In this document: in pieces, positions 16,164-24,518 of the stretch | Layout of the letters: each line of letters begins with the position of its first letter | How positions within the stretch are numbered: position 1 is the stretch's first letter | Source: Gemmobacter nectariphilus DSM 15620 | GTDB taxonomy: Bacteria; Pseudomonadota; Alphaproteobacteria; Rhodobacterales; Rhodobacteraceae | Reading direction: 5' to 3' | DNA length: 39,047 nt | NCBI RefSeq assembly: GCF_000429765.1 | Contig: NZ_AUCM01000020.1 | Span: 1-39,047 of the forward strand | Translations under genes and position numbers: made by a program | Notes under the pieces: generated by a model | Databases searched by the model: none | What the model was told of the DNA's origin: nothing | The model's input: the letters and a program-made list of their open reading frames with translations, nothing else

Positions 16164-17556
16164 CCCCTTGCCTGCCGCCGTCATCGGTGCCGGTCCCGCC
16201 GGGCTGCGGGCGGCCCAGCGGCTGGTTGCCGCCGGTCTGCGGCCGATCCTGCTGGACGAGGCCGCAGAGCCGGGCGGGCAGATCTATCGCCGCCCGCCCC
16301 CCGCCCTTGCGGCGTTGCGCGGTCCGGCGGCCCTGTATGGCGCCGATGCCGGACGCGCCCTGGCCCTGGCCCGCATGTTCGAGACGATCCGCGGCCACGT
16401 CGACTATCGCCCGCAAACGCTGGTCTGGAATGCGGCCCGGGTGGCAGGCGGGGCGTTCTTGTTGCAGCTGCGCGGTGCGGATGGCGTCGATGCCGACCTG
16501 CGGGTGCGGGCGGTCGTGCTGGCGACCGGCGCCATGGACCGGGTGGTCCCCGTGCCAGGCTGGACACGGCCGGGGGTCTTTTCGCTGGGCGGCGCTCAGG
16601 TCATACTCAAGGCGCAGGCACATCTGATCGGGCGTCGCCCGGTCTTTGCGGGGTCCGGGCCGCTGCTCTATCTGGTCGCCTGGCAATATGCCAAGGCAGG
16701 CGCCCGGCCTGCGGCGGTGATCGATGCCGCCAGTCTTGGCGCCAAGATGCGGGCCGCGCCCGCCATGCTGGCCCGCCCCCGGCTGTTGCTGCGCGGGGCG
16801 CGCATGGCGCTGGACCTGCGCCGGATGGGCGTTCCCGTGATCGAAGGCGCGCTGGCCGAACGGATCGAACAGCGGGGCGACGGGCTGGTCCTGCACTGGC
16901 GCGCCGGATCTCGCAGCGGCCTTGTGGACTGCGATGCGGTGGGCATGGGTCACGGGCTGAAGCCCGAGCGCCAGCTTGCCGATCTGCTGGGCTGCCCGGT
17001 TGTCTTTGATCCGCGATCCGGCCAGTGGCACAGCACGACCGACGCTGCGGGCCGCAGCCCGGTATCGGGCGTCTATCTGGCAGGCGACATGGTGCGCATC
17101 AACGGGGCCCATTGTGCCGAGGCCGCAGGCGAGATGGCCGCAGGCGCGCTGTTGCGCGATCTGGGTCTTGCCCGTGTCAGCGCGCCGCGCCGGGCCCTGC
17201 TGCGGCTGGCGCTTGCGCGGGCTGCCACGTTCCGGCGCGGGCTGGAACAGGCCTTTGCCCTGCCGCCCGCCGCCATCCGCGACATGCCCGATGACACCAT
17301 CGTCTGCCGGTGCGAGGGGGTCAGCGCCGGCGATCTGCGCCGTGCGATCGACCTCTGGGGTCCGGCGGATCTCAACCGGCTCAAGGCGGTCACGCGCTGC
17401 GGCATGGGCCGGTGCCAGGGCCGGCTGTGCGGCGCAACCGCCGGGGCGCTGATGGCCGCCGAAGCCGGTCTGCCCCCTGACGCGCCTGGCCCGCTGCGCG
17501 GACAGGCGCCGGTCAAGCCCCTGCCGCTGCCGATTTTCCCGAAAGGTGCCGCATGA
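16150..17556 (+). CDS. FAD/[2Fe-2S] oxidoreductase, HcnB/OoxA-type subunit
   Basis: The 468-residue flavoprotein has an N-terminal FAD-binding VIGAGPAGLRAAQ (about residues 11-23) and LDEAAEPGGQIYRRP. A second dinucleotide region reads VFAGSGPLLYLVAWQYAKAG. A C-terminal BFD-like [2Fe-2S] domain carries VCRCEGVSAGDLRRAID near 385 and TRCGMGRCQGRLCG near 416. This is the layout of the HcnB, nopaline/octopine oxidase A and hydroxyproline dehydrogenase alpha subunits. It links the small [2Fe-2S] protein and the substrate-oxidising DAO subunit. It overlaps the next start by ATGA. The substrate is probably an N-substituted or D-amino acid. Confidence 0.88.
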   Translation: MTRPDPLPAAVIGAGPAGLRAAQRLVAAGLRPILLDEAAEPGGQIYRRPPPALAALRGPAALYGADAGRALALARMFETIRGHVDYRPQTLVWNAARVAGGAFLLQLRGADGVDADLRVRAVVLATGAMDRVVPVPGWTRPGVFSLGGAQVILKAQAHLIGRRPVFAGSGPLLYLVAWQYAKAGARPAAVIDAASLGAKMRAAPAMLARPRLLLRGARMALDLRRMGVPVIEGALAERIEQRGDGLVLHWRAGSRSGLVDCDAVGMGHGLKPERQLADLLGCPVVFDPRSGQWHSTTDAAGRSPVSGVYLAGDMVRINGAHCAEAAGEMAAGALLRDLGLARVSAPRRALLRLALARAATFRRGLEQAFALPPAAIRDMPDDTIVCRCEGVSAGDLRRAIDLWGPADLNRLKAVTRCGMGRCQGRLCGATAGALMAAEAGLPPDAPGPLRGQAPVKPLPLPIFPKGAA

Positions 17557-18722
17557 CCTCCGCCCCCGCGATCCTGCGCCGCCGTCCGCGCGTCTGCATC
17601 ATTGGTGGCGGCATCGTCGGCGCCTCGGCCGCGCTGTTCCTGGCGATGGGCGGGGCCGAGGTGACGCTGTTCGAACGTGACCGGATCGGGGCCCATGCCA
17701 GCGGCGTGAACTTTGGCGGGGTGCGCCGCCATGCGCGCCCGGCCGGCGATCTGCCGCTGTCGCTGCGGGCGCACCGGATCTGGCACCGGCTGCCCGAACT
17801 GGTGGGCCATCACTGCGATCTGGCAACGCCCGGCCATCTGAAGCTTGCCGAGACCGAGGATCAGATGGCCGTGCTGGAGGCCTGGCTTCCGGTCGGTCTG
17901 CAAGCGGGGCTGGATGTGCGCCTGCTGGGCCGGGCCGATCTGGCGCGGCGCTTTCCCTGGCTGGGGGGCAATGTCGCGGGCGGATCGTTCTGCGCGGGCG
18001 ACGGATTTGCCAACCCTCGGCTGGTTGCGCTGGCCATGGCACGCGCGGCAGAGCGCCATGGCGCCGCGATCCACGAAAGCTGCCGGGTGCGCGACATGAC
18101 CCCCCGCGCGGGCGGCTGGCAGCTGGACCCCGAGGGGCGCCCGCCCATCGAGGTCGATCAGGTCATCCTGGCCACCGGGGCCTGGCCGCTGGGCCCTGAC
18201 CCGCTTCCGGACTTCCGGGTCGGGGCGCCGCAGATGTTCGTGACCGAACCCGTGCCCTTGCTGCACATGCCCGTGCTGGGGCTGATCAGCGGCGCGATCT
18301 ACCTGCGCCAAAGCCAGCGCGGCAACCTGATCTTTGGTGGCGGCCAGGGCAGCATCGCGCCGGATGGCCGGCGCAGCCGCCCCGATCCGGCCGGCTTTTC
18401 CCGAACGCCGGCCTTGCTGCAACGCCTGCTGCCGGGCCGGGCGAATGCCGCGATCATCCGGTCCTGGACCGGGATCGAGGCGCATCTGCCCGATGGTCTG
18501 CCGATGCTGGGCCCCTCGCCGTCGGCCGAAGGGGTATTCCACGCCTGGGGATTTTGCGGCCACGGCTTTCAGACCGGCCCCGGCGTGGGCGAGGTGCTGG
18601 CCGAGCTGATCCTGACAGGGCAGACAGCGACCGACCTGTCCGCCTTTGATCCCGCGCGGTTCGCCACGGTGCCCCGCCGCGCGCCCGCCCCGCCTGGTCC
18701 CGACATGGAGAGCCTGACATGA
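17553..18722 (+). CDS. FAD-dependent DAO-type oxidoreductase, HcnC/OoxB-type subunit
   Basis: The 389-residue D-amino-acid-oxidase-fold protein has FAD-binding CIIGGGIVGASAALFLA (about residues 15-31), FERDRIGAHASGVNFGGVRRH, and C-terminal GFCGHGFQTGPGVGEVLAELI. In three-subunit dehydrogenases this subunit oxidises the C-N bond of an amine substrate. Gene order (small iron-sulphur, FAD/BFD, DAO) matches HcnABC-like systems. The start overlaps the previous stop by ATGA and the stop overlaps the aminotransferase start in the same way. Hydrogen cyanide synthase itself is unlikely in this catabolic context. Confidence 0.88.
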   Translation: MTSAPAILRRRPRVCIIGGGIVGASAALFLAMGGAEVTLFERDRIGAHASGVNFGGVRRHARPAGDLPLSLRAHRIWHRLPELVGHHCDLATPGHLKLAETEDQMAVLEAWLPVGLQAGLDVRLLGRADLARRFPWLGGNVAGGSFCAGDGFANPRLVALAMARAAERHGAAIHESCRVRDMTPRAGGWQLDPEGRPPIEVDQVILATGAWPLGPDPLPDFRVGAPQMFVTEPVPLLHMPVLGLISGAIYLRQSQRGNLIFGGGQGSIAPDGRRSRPDPAGFSRTPALLQRLLPGRANAAIIRSWTGIEAHLPDGLPMLGPSPSAEGVFHAWGFCGHGFQTGPGVGEVLAELILTGQTATDLSAFDPARFATVPRRAPAPPGPDMESLT

Positions 18723-20050
18723 TGAACGACAGCCACGTTTTCCACCGCACTGCCGGGGTCGTGCCACCCCGCGCCAGCCGGGGCGAGGGGATCTGGATCA
18801 CCGCCAGCGATGGCAGGCGCTATATGGACGCCTGCGGCGGCGCGGCGGTCTCGTGCCTGGGTCATGGCGATCCGGCGGTGGTGCGGGCGCTTTCCGACCA
18901 GGCGGCGCAGCTGGCCTATGCCCATACCAGCTTTTTCACCACGGATGCCGCCGAGGATCTGGCCACGCTGCTGGTGCGCGGCGCGCCCGAGGGGCTGGAC
19001 CAGGTCTATTTCCTGTCCGACGGGTCCGAAGCGATCGAGACGGCGATCAAGATGGCGCATCAGTATCATCGCGAGACCGGCTGCAAGACCCGCCACCATG
19101 TCATCGCCCGGCGGCAAAGCTACCATGGCAACACGCTGGGCGCCCTGTCGGCGGGTGGGAACATGTGGCGCCGGGCCAGCTATGACGGCCTTTTGTTGCC
19201 TGCGACATCGCATGTCGATCCCTGCTGGGCCTATCGCCATCAGCTGCCGGGCGAGAGCGACAGCGACTATGGCCTTCGGGCTGCCGCGACGCTCGAGGCC
19301 GAGATCTTGCGGATTGGGCCGGACAACGTGTCGTGTTTCATCGCCGAGACGGTCGTCGGGGCCACGCTGGGCTGTGTGCCGCCCGTCCCCGGCTATTTGC
19401 GCCAGATCCGCGACATCTGCGACCGCTATGGCGTCTTGCTGATCCTTGACGAGGTGATGTGCGGGATGGGCCGCACCGGCACGCTGCATGCCTGCGAGCA
19501 AGAGGGCATCGCGCCCGACATCCTGGTGATCGCCAAGGGGCTGGGGGCGGGCTATGTGCCGCTGGGGGCGGTGATCTGTGCCGGGAGGATCCATGACGCC
19601 TTTGTCGCAGGGTCGGGCAGTTTCATGCACGGGCACACCTTCGTCGGCCATCCGGTGGCCTGTGCGGCGGCCCTTGCCGTCCAGCGCGAGATCGCCTCGC
19701 GCGATTTGCTGGCGAACGTGCGCCTGCGCGGCGCCGAGTTGCATCAGGCGCTGTCGGACCGGCTGGGCGATCATCCGCATGTCGGGGATATCCGCGGGCG
19801 GGGGCTGTTCCTTGCGCTGGAATTCGTCGAGGACCGCGCGGCCAAGGCGCCCTTTGACCCCAGGCGCCGGCTACACCGCGCGCTGCGCGATACGGCGTTT
19901 GACCGGGGGCTGATGATCTATGCCATGGGCGGCACCATCGACGGCCAGCAGGGCGACCATATTCTGCTGGCGCCGCCATATACCATTGCCCCAGCCGAGG
20001 TTCAGCAGATCGCCGAGGTGCTGACGGATGCCGTCGTTTCAGTGTTCTAG
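18719..20050 (+). CDS. Class III aminotransferase (PLP-dependent)
   Basis: The 443-residue enzyme has fold-type I, class III features: MDACGGAAVSCLGHGDPAV near the start, SDGSEAIETAIKMAHQYH near 101, Asp244 in LILDEVMCGMGRTG, and the PLP Lys273 in VIAKGLGAGYVPLGA. The family moves terminal or omega amino groups from compounds such as GABA, beta-alanine or ornithine, giving semialdehydes. With the aldehyde dehydrogenase in the same operon it could turn an omega-amino acid into a dicarboxylate. It is the last gene of the seven-gene operon. ATG at 18719 overlaps the preceding stop, and a second ATG follows immediately. Confidence 0.9.
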   Translation: MMNDSHVFHRTAGVVPPRASRGEGIWITASDGRRYMDACGGAAVSCLGHGDPAVVRALSDQAAQLAYAHTSFFTTDAAEDLATLLVRGAPEGLDQVYFLSDGSEAIETAIKMAHQYHRETGCKTRHHVIARRQSYHGNTLGALSAGGNMWRRASYDGLLLPATSHVDPCWAYRHQLPGESDSDYGLRAAATLEAEILRIGPDNVSCFIAETVVGATLGCVPPVPGYLRQIRDICDRYGVLLILDEVMCGMGRTGTLHACEQEGIAPDILVIAKGLGAGYVPLGAVICAGRIHDAFVAGSGSFMHGHTFVGHPVACAAALAVQREIASRDLLANVRLRGAELHQALSDRLGDHPHVGDIRGRGLFLALEFVEDRAAKAPFDPRRRLHRALRDTAFDRGLMIYAMGGTIDGQQGDHILLAPPYTIAPAEVQQIAEVLTDAVVSVF

Positions 20051-20068
20051 GTCCCGGACCCCGGTTAC

Positions 20069-20098
20069 GGATCCGTCCCGCTCACGCGGGTTCGGACC
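20069..20098 (+). terminator. Imperfect hairpin after the hydantoinase operon
   Basis: An imperfect inverted repeat centred on CCGC-TCAC-GCGG with outer GGATCCG and CGGACC arms lies 19 bp after the aminotransferase stop. There is no T-run. The rest of the gap to 20299 holds no recognisable gene. A 7-bp perfect hairpin (20294-20313) straddles the stop of the convergent thiolase gene. Confidence 0.4.
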
Positions 20099-20299
20099 TG
20101 CGGCTGTGCCGCCGGACCGCGGTCTTTTGCCTTGCGCAAGCAAGCTGTTTCCCGGTCTGGCCGCCTTCGCCGAAGATCGCCCGGGGCGCAGTTTCTGCCC
20201 GTCGTCGGTGCGCCGGCCCCCGTCCATCGCGGTGTTCAACCCTTGCGAAACGATTGATGACAGCCTTGGGCGATCTGATCCGTGGTCCGGGTCAGGCGC

Positions 20300-21559
20300 C
20301 TAGTGCGGCGCCTCCAGAATTGTGACCACACAGGCGGCCTCGTCAAACCCGATGACGCCGCCCCCGTTTTCCGCCAGGGCAAGCCGCGCCCTGGACGCCT
20401 GGCGCGGACCGGCCTCTTGCCGCAGTTGCAGCGTCAGCTCGTGAATCATCGACAGGCCCGTCGCGCCGACCGGGTGGCCCTTGGAAACCAACCCGCCCGA
20501 CAGGTTGACCGGGCGGCTGCCGCCAAGGGCGGTGTGCCCGTCCTCGACATAGCGCCCGCCCTGGCCGGGTTCGCAAAAGCCCATCATCTCGCACTGGAAG
20601 ATCTCGCAGAACGAGGTGGCGTCATGCACCTCGGCCAGGTCGATGTCATCGGGTCCGATCCCGGCCATGGCATAGGCGCGCCGCGCCGCATGGTGCGACA
20701 GCGACGGGGCCTCGGGCGCGCGGTAGATGCCCGAGGTCATCACGCTGGCCCGCACCTTGACCGCGCGGTCCTGCACGGCGCCGGGCAGGCTGCGCAGCAC
20801 GGTTTCCGATACCAGGATCGCCGCCGCCGCCCCGTCACCGATGGGCGCGGCCATGGACCGGGTGATCGGCCAGGACACCATACGATCGTTCAGCGCATCA
20901 TCGACCGAGACCTCGAAGCGATACTGCGCCTTGGGGTTCAATGACCCGTGGTGGTGGTTTTTCGACGCGCCCACGGCGATCTGGCGCTGGGTCGTGCCAT
21001 GGTGCTTCATGTGCCAGGCGGCCTGCATGGCATAGGTGTCCATGAACAGCGTGCCGCCGCCGGCATTGGGCTGAAACGGCTTGTCCGACAATTCGCCGCA
21101 GCGGGTGTAATAGTCCTGCCAGTCCTGCGGCGACAGCTGGTCGATGCCGCCTTCGAAGATTTCCAGCGTGCGGGCGGCATCGCCGGGGAAGAAGGTCTTT
21201 TCCACCCCGATGGCCAGGGCAACCTGCGACTGGCCGGACAGGATGTCCTTCCACGCCCCTTGCAGCGCCATGGATGCGGTGGCGCAGCCGCCTTCGACGT
21301 TCATGATGCCGACGCGTTCGGGAAACAGCCCGTCGCGGATCAGCGGGGTCATGCAGACCTGACCGCGGATGTTGCGCTGGCCAAAAGTGCCCATGCCGCA
21401 ATTGCCGAACCATACGCTGTCCACCTGTCCGGCATCGGGCAGGCCGGAATCGGCCAGCACCTCGACCCAGGCCTCGCGGGTCAGGTCCTGAAAGCTGCGG
21501 TCGGGGAATTTTCCAAAGGCCGTGCAGGACGTTCCGAGAATATAGACGTTTTCCATCAT
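20300..21559 (-). CDS. Thiolase family protein (SCP2/thiolase-like)
   Basis: The 419-residue thiolase-fold enzyme starts YILGTSCTAFGKFPDRSFQDLTREA. The nucleophile is Cys92 in EGGCATAS. EVHDATSFCEI and SKGHPVGATG supply the catalytic His regions, and the C-terminus reads ENGGGVIGFDEAACVVTIL. This resembles the SCP2-like branch, which often cleaves branched or sterol/terpenoid 3-ketoacyl-CoAs. AGGAGG precedes two tandem ATGs at 21559 and 21556; the second has better spacing. It is transcribed divergently from the TRAP operon across a palindrome like those near the other units of the island, so it is probably co-regulated. A second, canonical thiolase is encoded at 31862. Confidence 0.87.
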   Translation of the reverse strand: MMENVYILGTSCTAFGKFPDRSFQDLTREAWVEVLADSGLPDAGQVDSVWFGNCGMGTFGQRNIRGQVCMTPLIRDGLFPERVGIMNVEGGCATASMALQGAWKDILSGQSQVALAIGVEKTFFPGDAARTLEIFEGGIDQLSPQDWQDYYTRCGELSDKPFQPNAGGGTLFMDTYAMQAAWHMKHHGTTQRQIAVGASKNHHHGSLNPKAQYRFEVSVDDALNDRMVSWPITRSMAAPIGDGAAAAILVSETVLRSLPGAVQDRAVKVRASVMTSGIYRAPEAPSLSHHAARRAYAMAGIGPDDIDLAEVHDATSFCEIFQCEMMGFCEPGQGGRYVEDGHTALGGSRPVNLSGGLVSKGHPVGATGLSMIHELTLQLRQEAGPRQASRARLALAENGGGVIGFDEAACVVTILEAPH

Positions 21560-21578
21560 GTTCCTCCTTGCTAACTAG

Positions 21579-21594
21579 ACAAACATTTGTTTGT
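21579..21594. promoter_or_regulatory. Probable TetR-family operator, site 1 (perfect)
   Basis: ACAAACATTTGTTTGT is a perfect palindrome of two 7-bp arms around TT. It sits in the 99-bp divergent region between the thiolase and TRAP binding-protein genes and abuts TATATT at 21595-21600, a plausible -10 element for the plus-strand operon. It matches sites at 27694, 28397 and 31793. Confidence 0.75.
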
Positions 21595-21658
21595 TATATT
21601 GGCAATGTGCTTTTTGCGCCCCGCAAGGGGGGCAGGGGGCATGCCAAGGGAGGAAACC

Positions 21659-22693
21659 ATGAAAACGATCTTTGGATCGGCCATTCTGGCCGTGCTGTGC
21701 GCTGTTGCCCCGCAGACGGGGGCGGCGCAGGACTACCCCGAAATGTCGCTGCGCATGGCGCATGTGCTGCCGCAGACCTGGCCGGCGGTGCAATGGGATG
21801 GCTGGTGGGCCGAAGAGGTGGCCCGCCGCTCGAACGGCAAGATCAAGATCGAGGTGTTCTGGTCCGGCCAGCTGGGCGGCATGACCGAGGCGAAAAGCCT
21901 GGTGTCCTCGGGTGCTGTCGATTTCGGCGTGTTCGCACAGGCGGTCTTTGCCTCGGAACTGCCGCTGACGGCGGCGACGGCGGGGCTGCTCAACCGCGTC
22001 TCGGCCACGTCGCAGGCGGCGCATGAGCTGGGCAAGGCGATGTATCGCAGCCCCGAGGTGGCGGGCGAGCTGGCCGGGCAGAACCTGCATATCCTGAAAT
22101 GGACGGTCGCCTCGCCCTACACGCTGCAATGCAACAAGCCGGTCAACAGCACGGCCGACCTGAAAGGTCTGCGGGTGCGGGCGGTCGGCGGGGCCTATGT
22201 GCCGATCTGGATGGAGACCTTCGGCATGGTTCCCACCCGCGTTCAGGCCACCGAACTGCGCGAAGGTCTGACCCGCGGCACGCTGGATTGCAACTTTGGC
22301 CCGATCGAATGGGTGCCCTTTGCCGACATCAAGGGCATCGCGCCCTATTGGTCCGATATCAACACCGGCGCCTTCTCGACCTTCCAGCTTTATGCCGCGA
22401 AATCGTCCTGGGACAAGCTGCCCGAGACTGTCCGCACCCTGCTGACCGAGGTGGCGGCCGAGGCGATGGAGCGCGATCAGGCCGCGCTGCCCGAAATCGC
22501 TGCCAAGGCCGAGGCGGATTACCTGGCATCCGGCGGGCAAAAGGTGGCGCTGACGGACATGGACCGCCTGGTCGAGATGTCGCCCGACATGATCGACGTC
22601 TGGGTCGAGCGGTCCACCGCCGAGGGCCGCGGCGCCGCAGCCCAGGCGCTGGCGCCACTGATGCGCGAGGCGGCCAAGTCGTTCGCCAACTGA
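21659..22693 (+). CDS. TRAP transporter substrate-binding protein, DctP family (system 1)
   Basis: The 344-residue periplasmic binding protein has an N-terminal signal peptide (MKTIFGSAILAVLCAVAPQT, likely cleaved after GAA/Q near residue 23). RMAHVLPQTWPAVQWDGWWAEEVARRSNGKIKIEVFWSGQLGG and LKGLRVRAVGGAYVPIWMETFGMVPTRV are typical of DctP proteins; the Arg in RVRA is the usual carboxylate-binding position. ATG at 21659 follows GGGAGGAAACC; the longer frame from 21587 would place the operator next to the start and lacks a signal peptide. It delivers an organic acid to the DctQM permease. A strong hairpin follows its stop. Confidence 0.92.
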   Translation: MKTIFGSAILAVLCAVAPQTGAAQDYPEMSLRMAHVLPQTWPAVQWDGWWAEEVARRSNGKIKIEVFWSGQLGGMTEAKSLVSSGAVDFGVFAQAVFASELPLTAATAGLLNRVSATSQAAHELGKAMYRSPEVAGELAGQNLHILKWTVASPYTLQCNKPVNSTADLKGLRVRAVGGAYVPIWMETFGMVPTRVQATELREGLTRGTLDCNFGPIEWVPFADIKGIAPYWSDINTGAFSTFQLYAAKSSWDKLPETVRTLLTEVAAEAMERDQAALPEIAAKAEADYLASGGQKVALTDMDRLVEMSPDMIDVWVERSTAEGRGAAAQALAPLMREAAKSFAN

Positions 22694-22699
22694 GGCAGC

Positions 22700-22722
22700 C
22701 GGGGGGCGGGCACCGCCCCCCG
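22700..22722 (+). terminator. 10-bp hairpin between TRAP binding-protein and permease genes
   Basis: CGGGGGGCGG (22700-22709), loop GCA, CCGCCCCCCG (22713-22722) form a perfect 10-bp stem seven bases after the binding-protein stop. There is no T-run. It is probably a partial terminator or mRNA stabiliser. Confidence 0.65.
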
Positions 22723-22739
22723 ACCCGGGGAACAGGGAC

Positions 22740-23207
22740 ATGATGGAACGCAGTCTGACATGGGTGGCCGCCGGCTTGCTTGCGATCGTGATGGTCGTCG
22801 GCGCGGTCGATGTGGTGGCGGGCGAGGTGTTCGGCGCCTTCCTGGCCTTCAAGGTCGACATGTCGGGCACGCTGTGCGCGGCGGCCATCTTTCTGGCCTG
22901 GCCTTTGGTCGAACGGCGCGACGAACATATCGCCGTCGATCTGTTCGATCCGATCACGCCTGCCTGGCTAAGGGGCCTGCGCGCCTGGCTGGCGCTGGGG
23001 GCCGCGCTGGTGGTGTTCGGGCTGATCGCGCGCGGCATGTGGGGTATCGCGCTGTCAAGTCTTGCGATCCGCGAAACCTCGGCCGCAACGCTGGGCTATC
23101 CGATCTGGCCGGCCAAGATCGCCTGTGCCCTGGGGGCCAGCGTGGTGCTGGTGACGCTGCTGTTCAAGGCTGTCGCGCGCTTGCGCAGGGGTGAGGGCGC
23201 GGCATGA
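22740..23207 (+). CDS. TRAP transporter small permease, DctQ family (system 1)
   Basis: The 155-residue membrane protein has about four hydrophobic segments (LTWVAAGLLAIVMVVGAVDVVAG, LCAAAIFLAWPLV, LGAALVVFGLIARGMWG, KIACALGASVVLVTLLF). The segment between TM2 and TM3 reads ERRDEHIAVDLF, the usual DctQ motif. It bridges the binding protein and the large permease. AGGGAC precedes ATG at 22740, with a second ATG at 22743. Its stop overlaps the dctM-type start by ATGA. Confidence 0.9.
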   Translation: MMERSLTWVAAGLLAIVMVVGAVDVVAGEVFGAFLAFKVDMSGTLCAAAIFLAWPLVERRDEHIAVDLFDPITPAWLRGLRAWLALGAALVVFGLIARGMWGIALSSLAIRETSAATLGYPIWPAKIACALGASVVLVTLLFKAVARLRRGEGAA

Positions 23208-24508
23208 GCGGGATCGAAAAGGGACTGATCGCGCTGGGGGTGCTGCTGGTGCTGCTGGCGCTGCGCATTCCCGTTGCCTATGCGATGGGGCTGGTTGCGG
23301 CGGCCGGCATCTGGCTGACGGTGGGCGAGGCGTTCCTGTTCACCACCTTTGCCACCACACCCTATTCGGTGGCGGCGGATTATACCTTTGTCGTCGTGCC
23401 GATGTTCGTGCTGATGGGGGGCATTGCCACCCGCGCCGGCATCATCGCGGACCTTTACACGGCCGCGCAATACCTGCTGGACCGGGTCAAGGGCAGCCTG
23501 CTGATTGCCACGATCGTGGCGCAGGGCGCCTTTGCGGCGGCCTCGGGGTCCACGGTTGTCGCGGCCTCGGTGTTCACGCGCATGGCGCTGCCGGAAATGG
23601 CGCGGTTCCGCTATGATCTGGGCCTTGCGGGGGGCGCCATCGCGGCGGGTGGCACCCTGGCGGGTCTGATCCCGCCCTCGGTTGCCATGGTGCTGTTTTC
23701 CATGCTGACGGCCGAGCCGGTGGGCAAGCTGCTGATTGCCGGGATCGTGCCGGGCCTGCTGACGATGGCGGTCTATATCATCGGCATTCGCCTGATGGTC
23801 GCGATACGTCCCGATCTGGCGCCGCCCTCGGGCGTGCAGATCACCGGGCGGATGAAGCTGGCGGCAGTCGGCCGCACCTGGAGCGTCGGCTTGCTGATGC
23901 TGCTGGTGATGGGCGGCATCTATGGCGGGTTCTATGCCCCCTCGGCCGCCGGGGCCATCGGGGCGGCGGGGGTGCTGGTCATCGCGCTGGCGATGCGCCG
24001 GATCGGTGCCCGCGGCTTTGGCGATGCGCTGATCGAGGCGGCGCGCATCTCGGCCATGATCTTTCTAATCGTGATCGCGGGGCTGATCTTCAGCCGGTTT
24101 CTGGTGATCTCGGGCTTCACCGGGGAATTGCGCGGCTATGTGCTGGGGCTGAACATCGGGCCGGTCGGCTTTCTGCTGGCGTCCATGCTGATCATGCTGG
24201 TGCTGGGCATGTTCGTCGATTCCGTCTCGCTGATGGTGATCACGGTGCCCTTCCTGTTCCCGATCAGCCAGGCGCTGGGGATCGACCCGATCTGGTTTGC
24301 CGTGATCGTCGTCAAGATGGTCGAGATCGGCGCGATCAGCCCGCCTGTGGGGCTGAACCTTTATGCCGTGCTGGCCTCGGCCGAGGGGCGGATGACCTCG
24401 GCCCAGCTGTTCCGGGGCGTGCTGCCCTTTATCGCGATGGAGGCGGTGCTGATGGCGCTGATCCTGATGGTGCCGGGGATCGTGACCTGGCTGCCGAACA
24501 ACATGTGA
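23204..24508 (+). CDS. TRAP transporter large permease, DctM family (system 1)
   Basis: The 434-residue polytopic membrane protein has the usual DctM length. Recognisable parts are LALRIPVAYAMGLVAAAGI, PMFVLMGGIATRAGI, GSTVVAASVFTRMALPEMARF, GLIPPSVAMVLFSMLTAEPVGKLLIAGIVPGLL and SPPVGLNLYAVLA. It performs sodium-driven uptake with DctQ and DctP. It is translationally coupled to dctQ and followed ten bases later by the acyl-CoA ligase gene. This suggests the imported acid is activated immediately. Confidence 0.93.
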   Translation: MSGIEKGLIALGVLLVLLALRIPVAYAMGLVAAAGIWLTVGEAFLFTTFATTPYSVAADYTFVVVPMFVLMGGIATRAGIIADLYTAAQYLLDRVKGSLLIATIVAQGAFAAASGSTVVAASVFTRMALPEMARFRYDLGLAGGAIAAGGTLAGLIPPSVAMVLFSMLTAEPVGKLLIAGIVPGLLTMAVYIIGIRLMVAIRPDLAPPSGVQITGRMKLAAVGRTWSVGLLMLLVMGGIYGGFYAPSAAGAIGAAGVLVIALAMRRIGARGFGDALIEAARISAMIFLIVIAGLIFSRFLVISGFTGELRGYVLGLNIGPVGFLLASMLIMLVLGMFVDSVSLMVITVPFLFPISQALGIDPIWFAVIVVKMVEIGAISPPVGLNLYAVLASAEGRMTSAQLFRGVLPFIAMEAVLMALILMVPGIVTWLPNNM

Positions 24509-24518
24509 GCGTTGCAAG

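Noticed and set aside
17553-18722. Hydrogen cyanide synthase as the function of the three-subunit flavoenzyme
   Set aside because: Subunit layout is the same, but the neighbours (hydantoinase, aldehyde dehydrogenase, aminotransferase, importer) point to amine catabolism.
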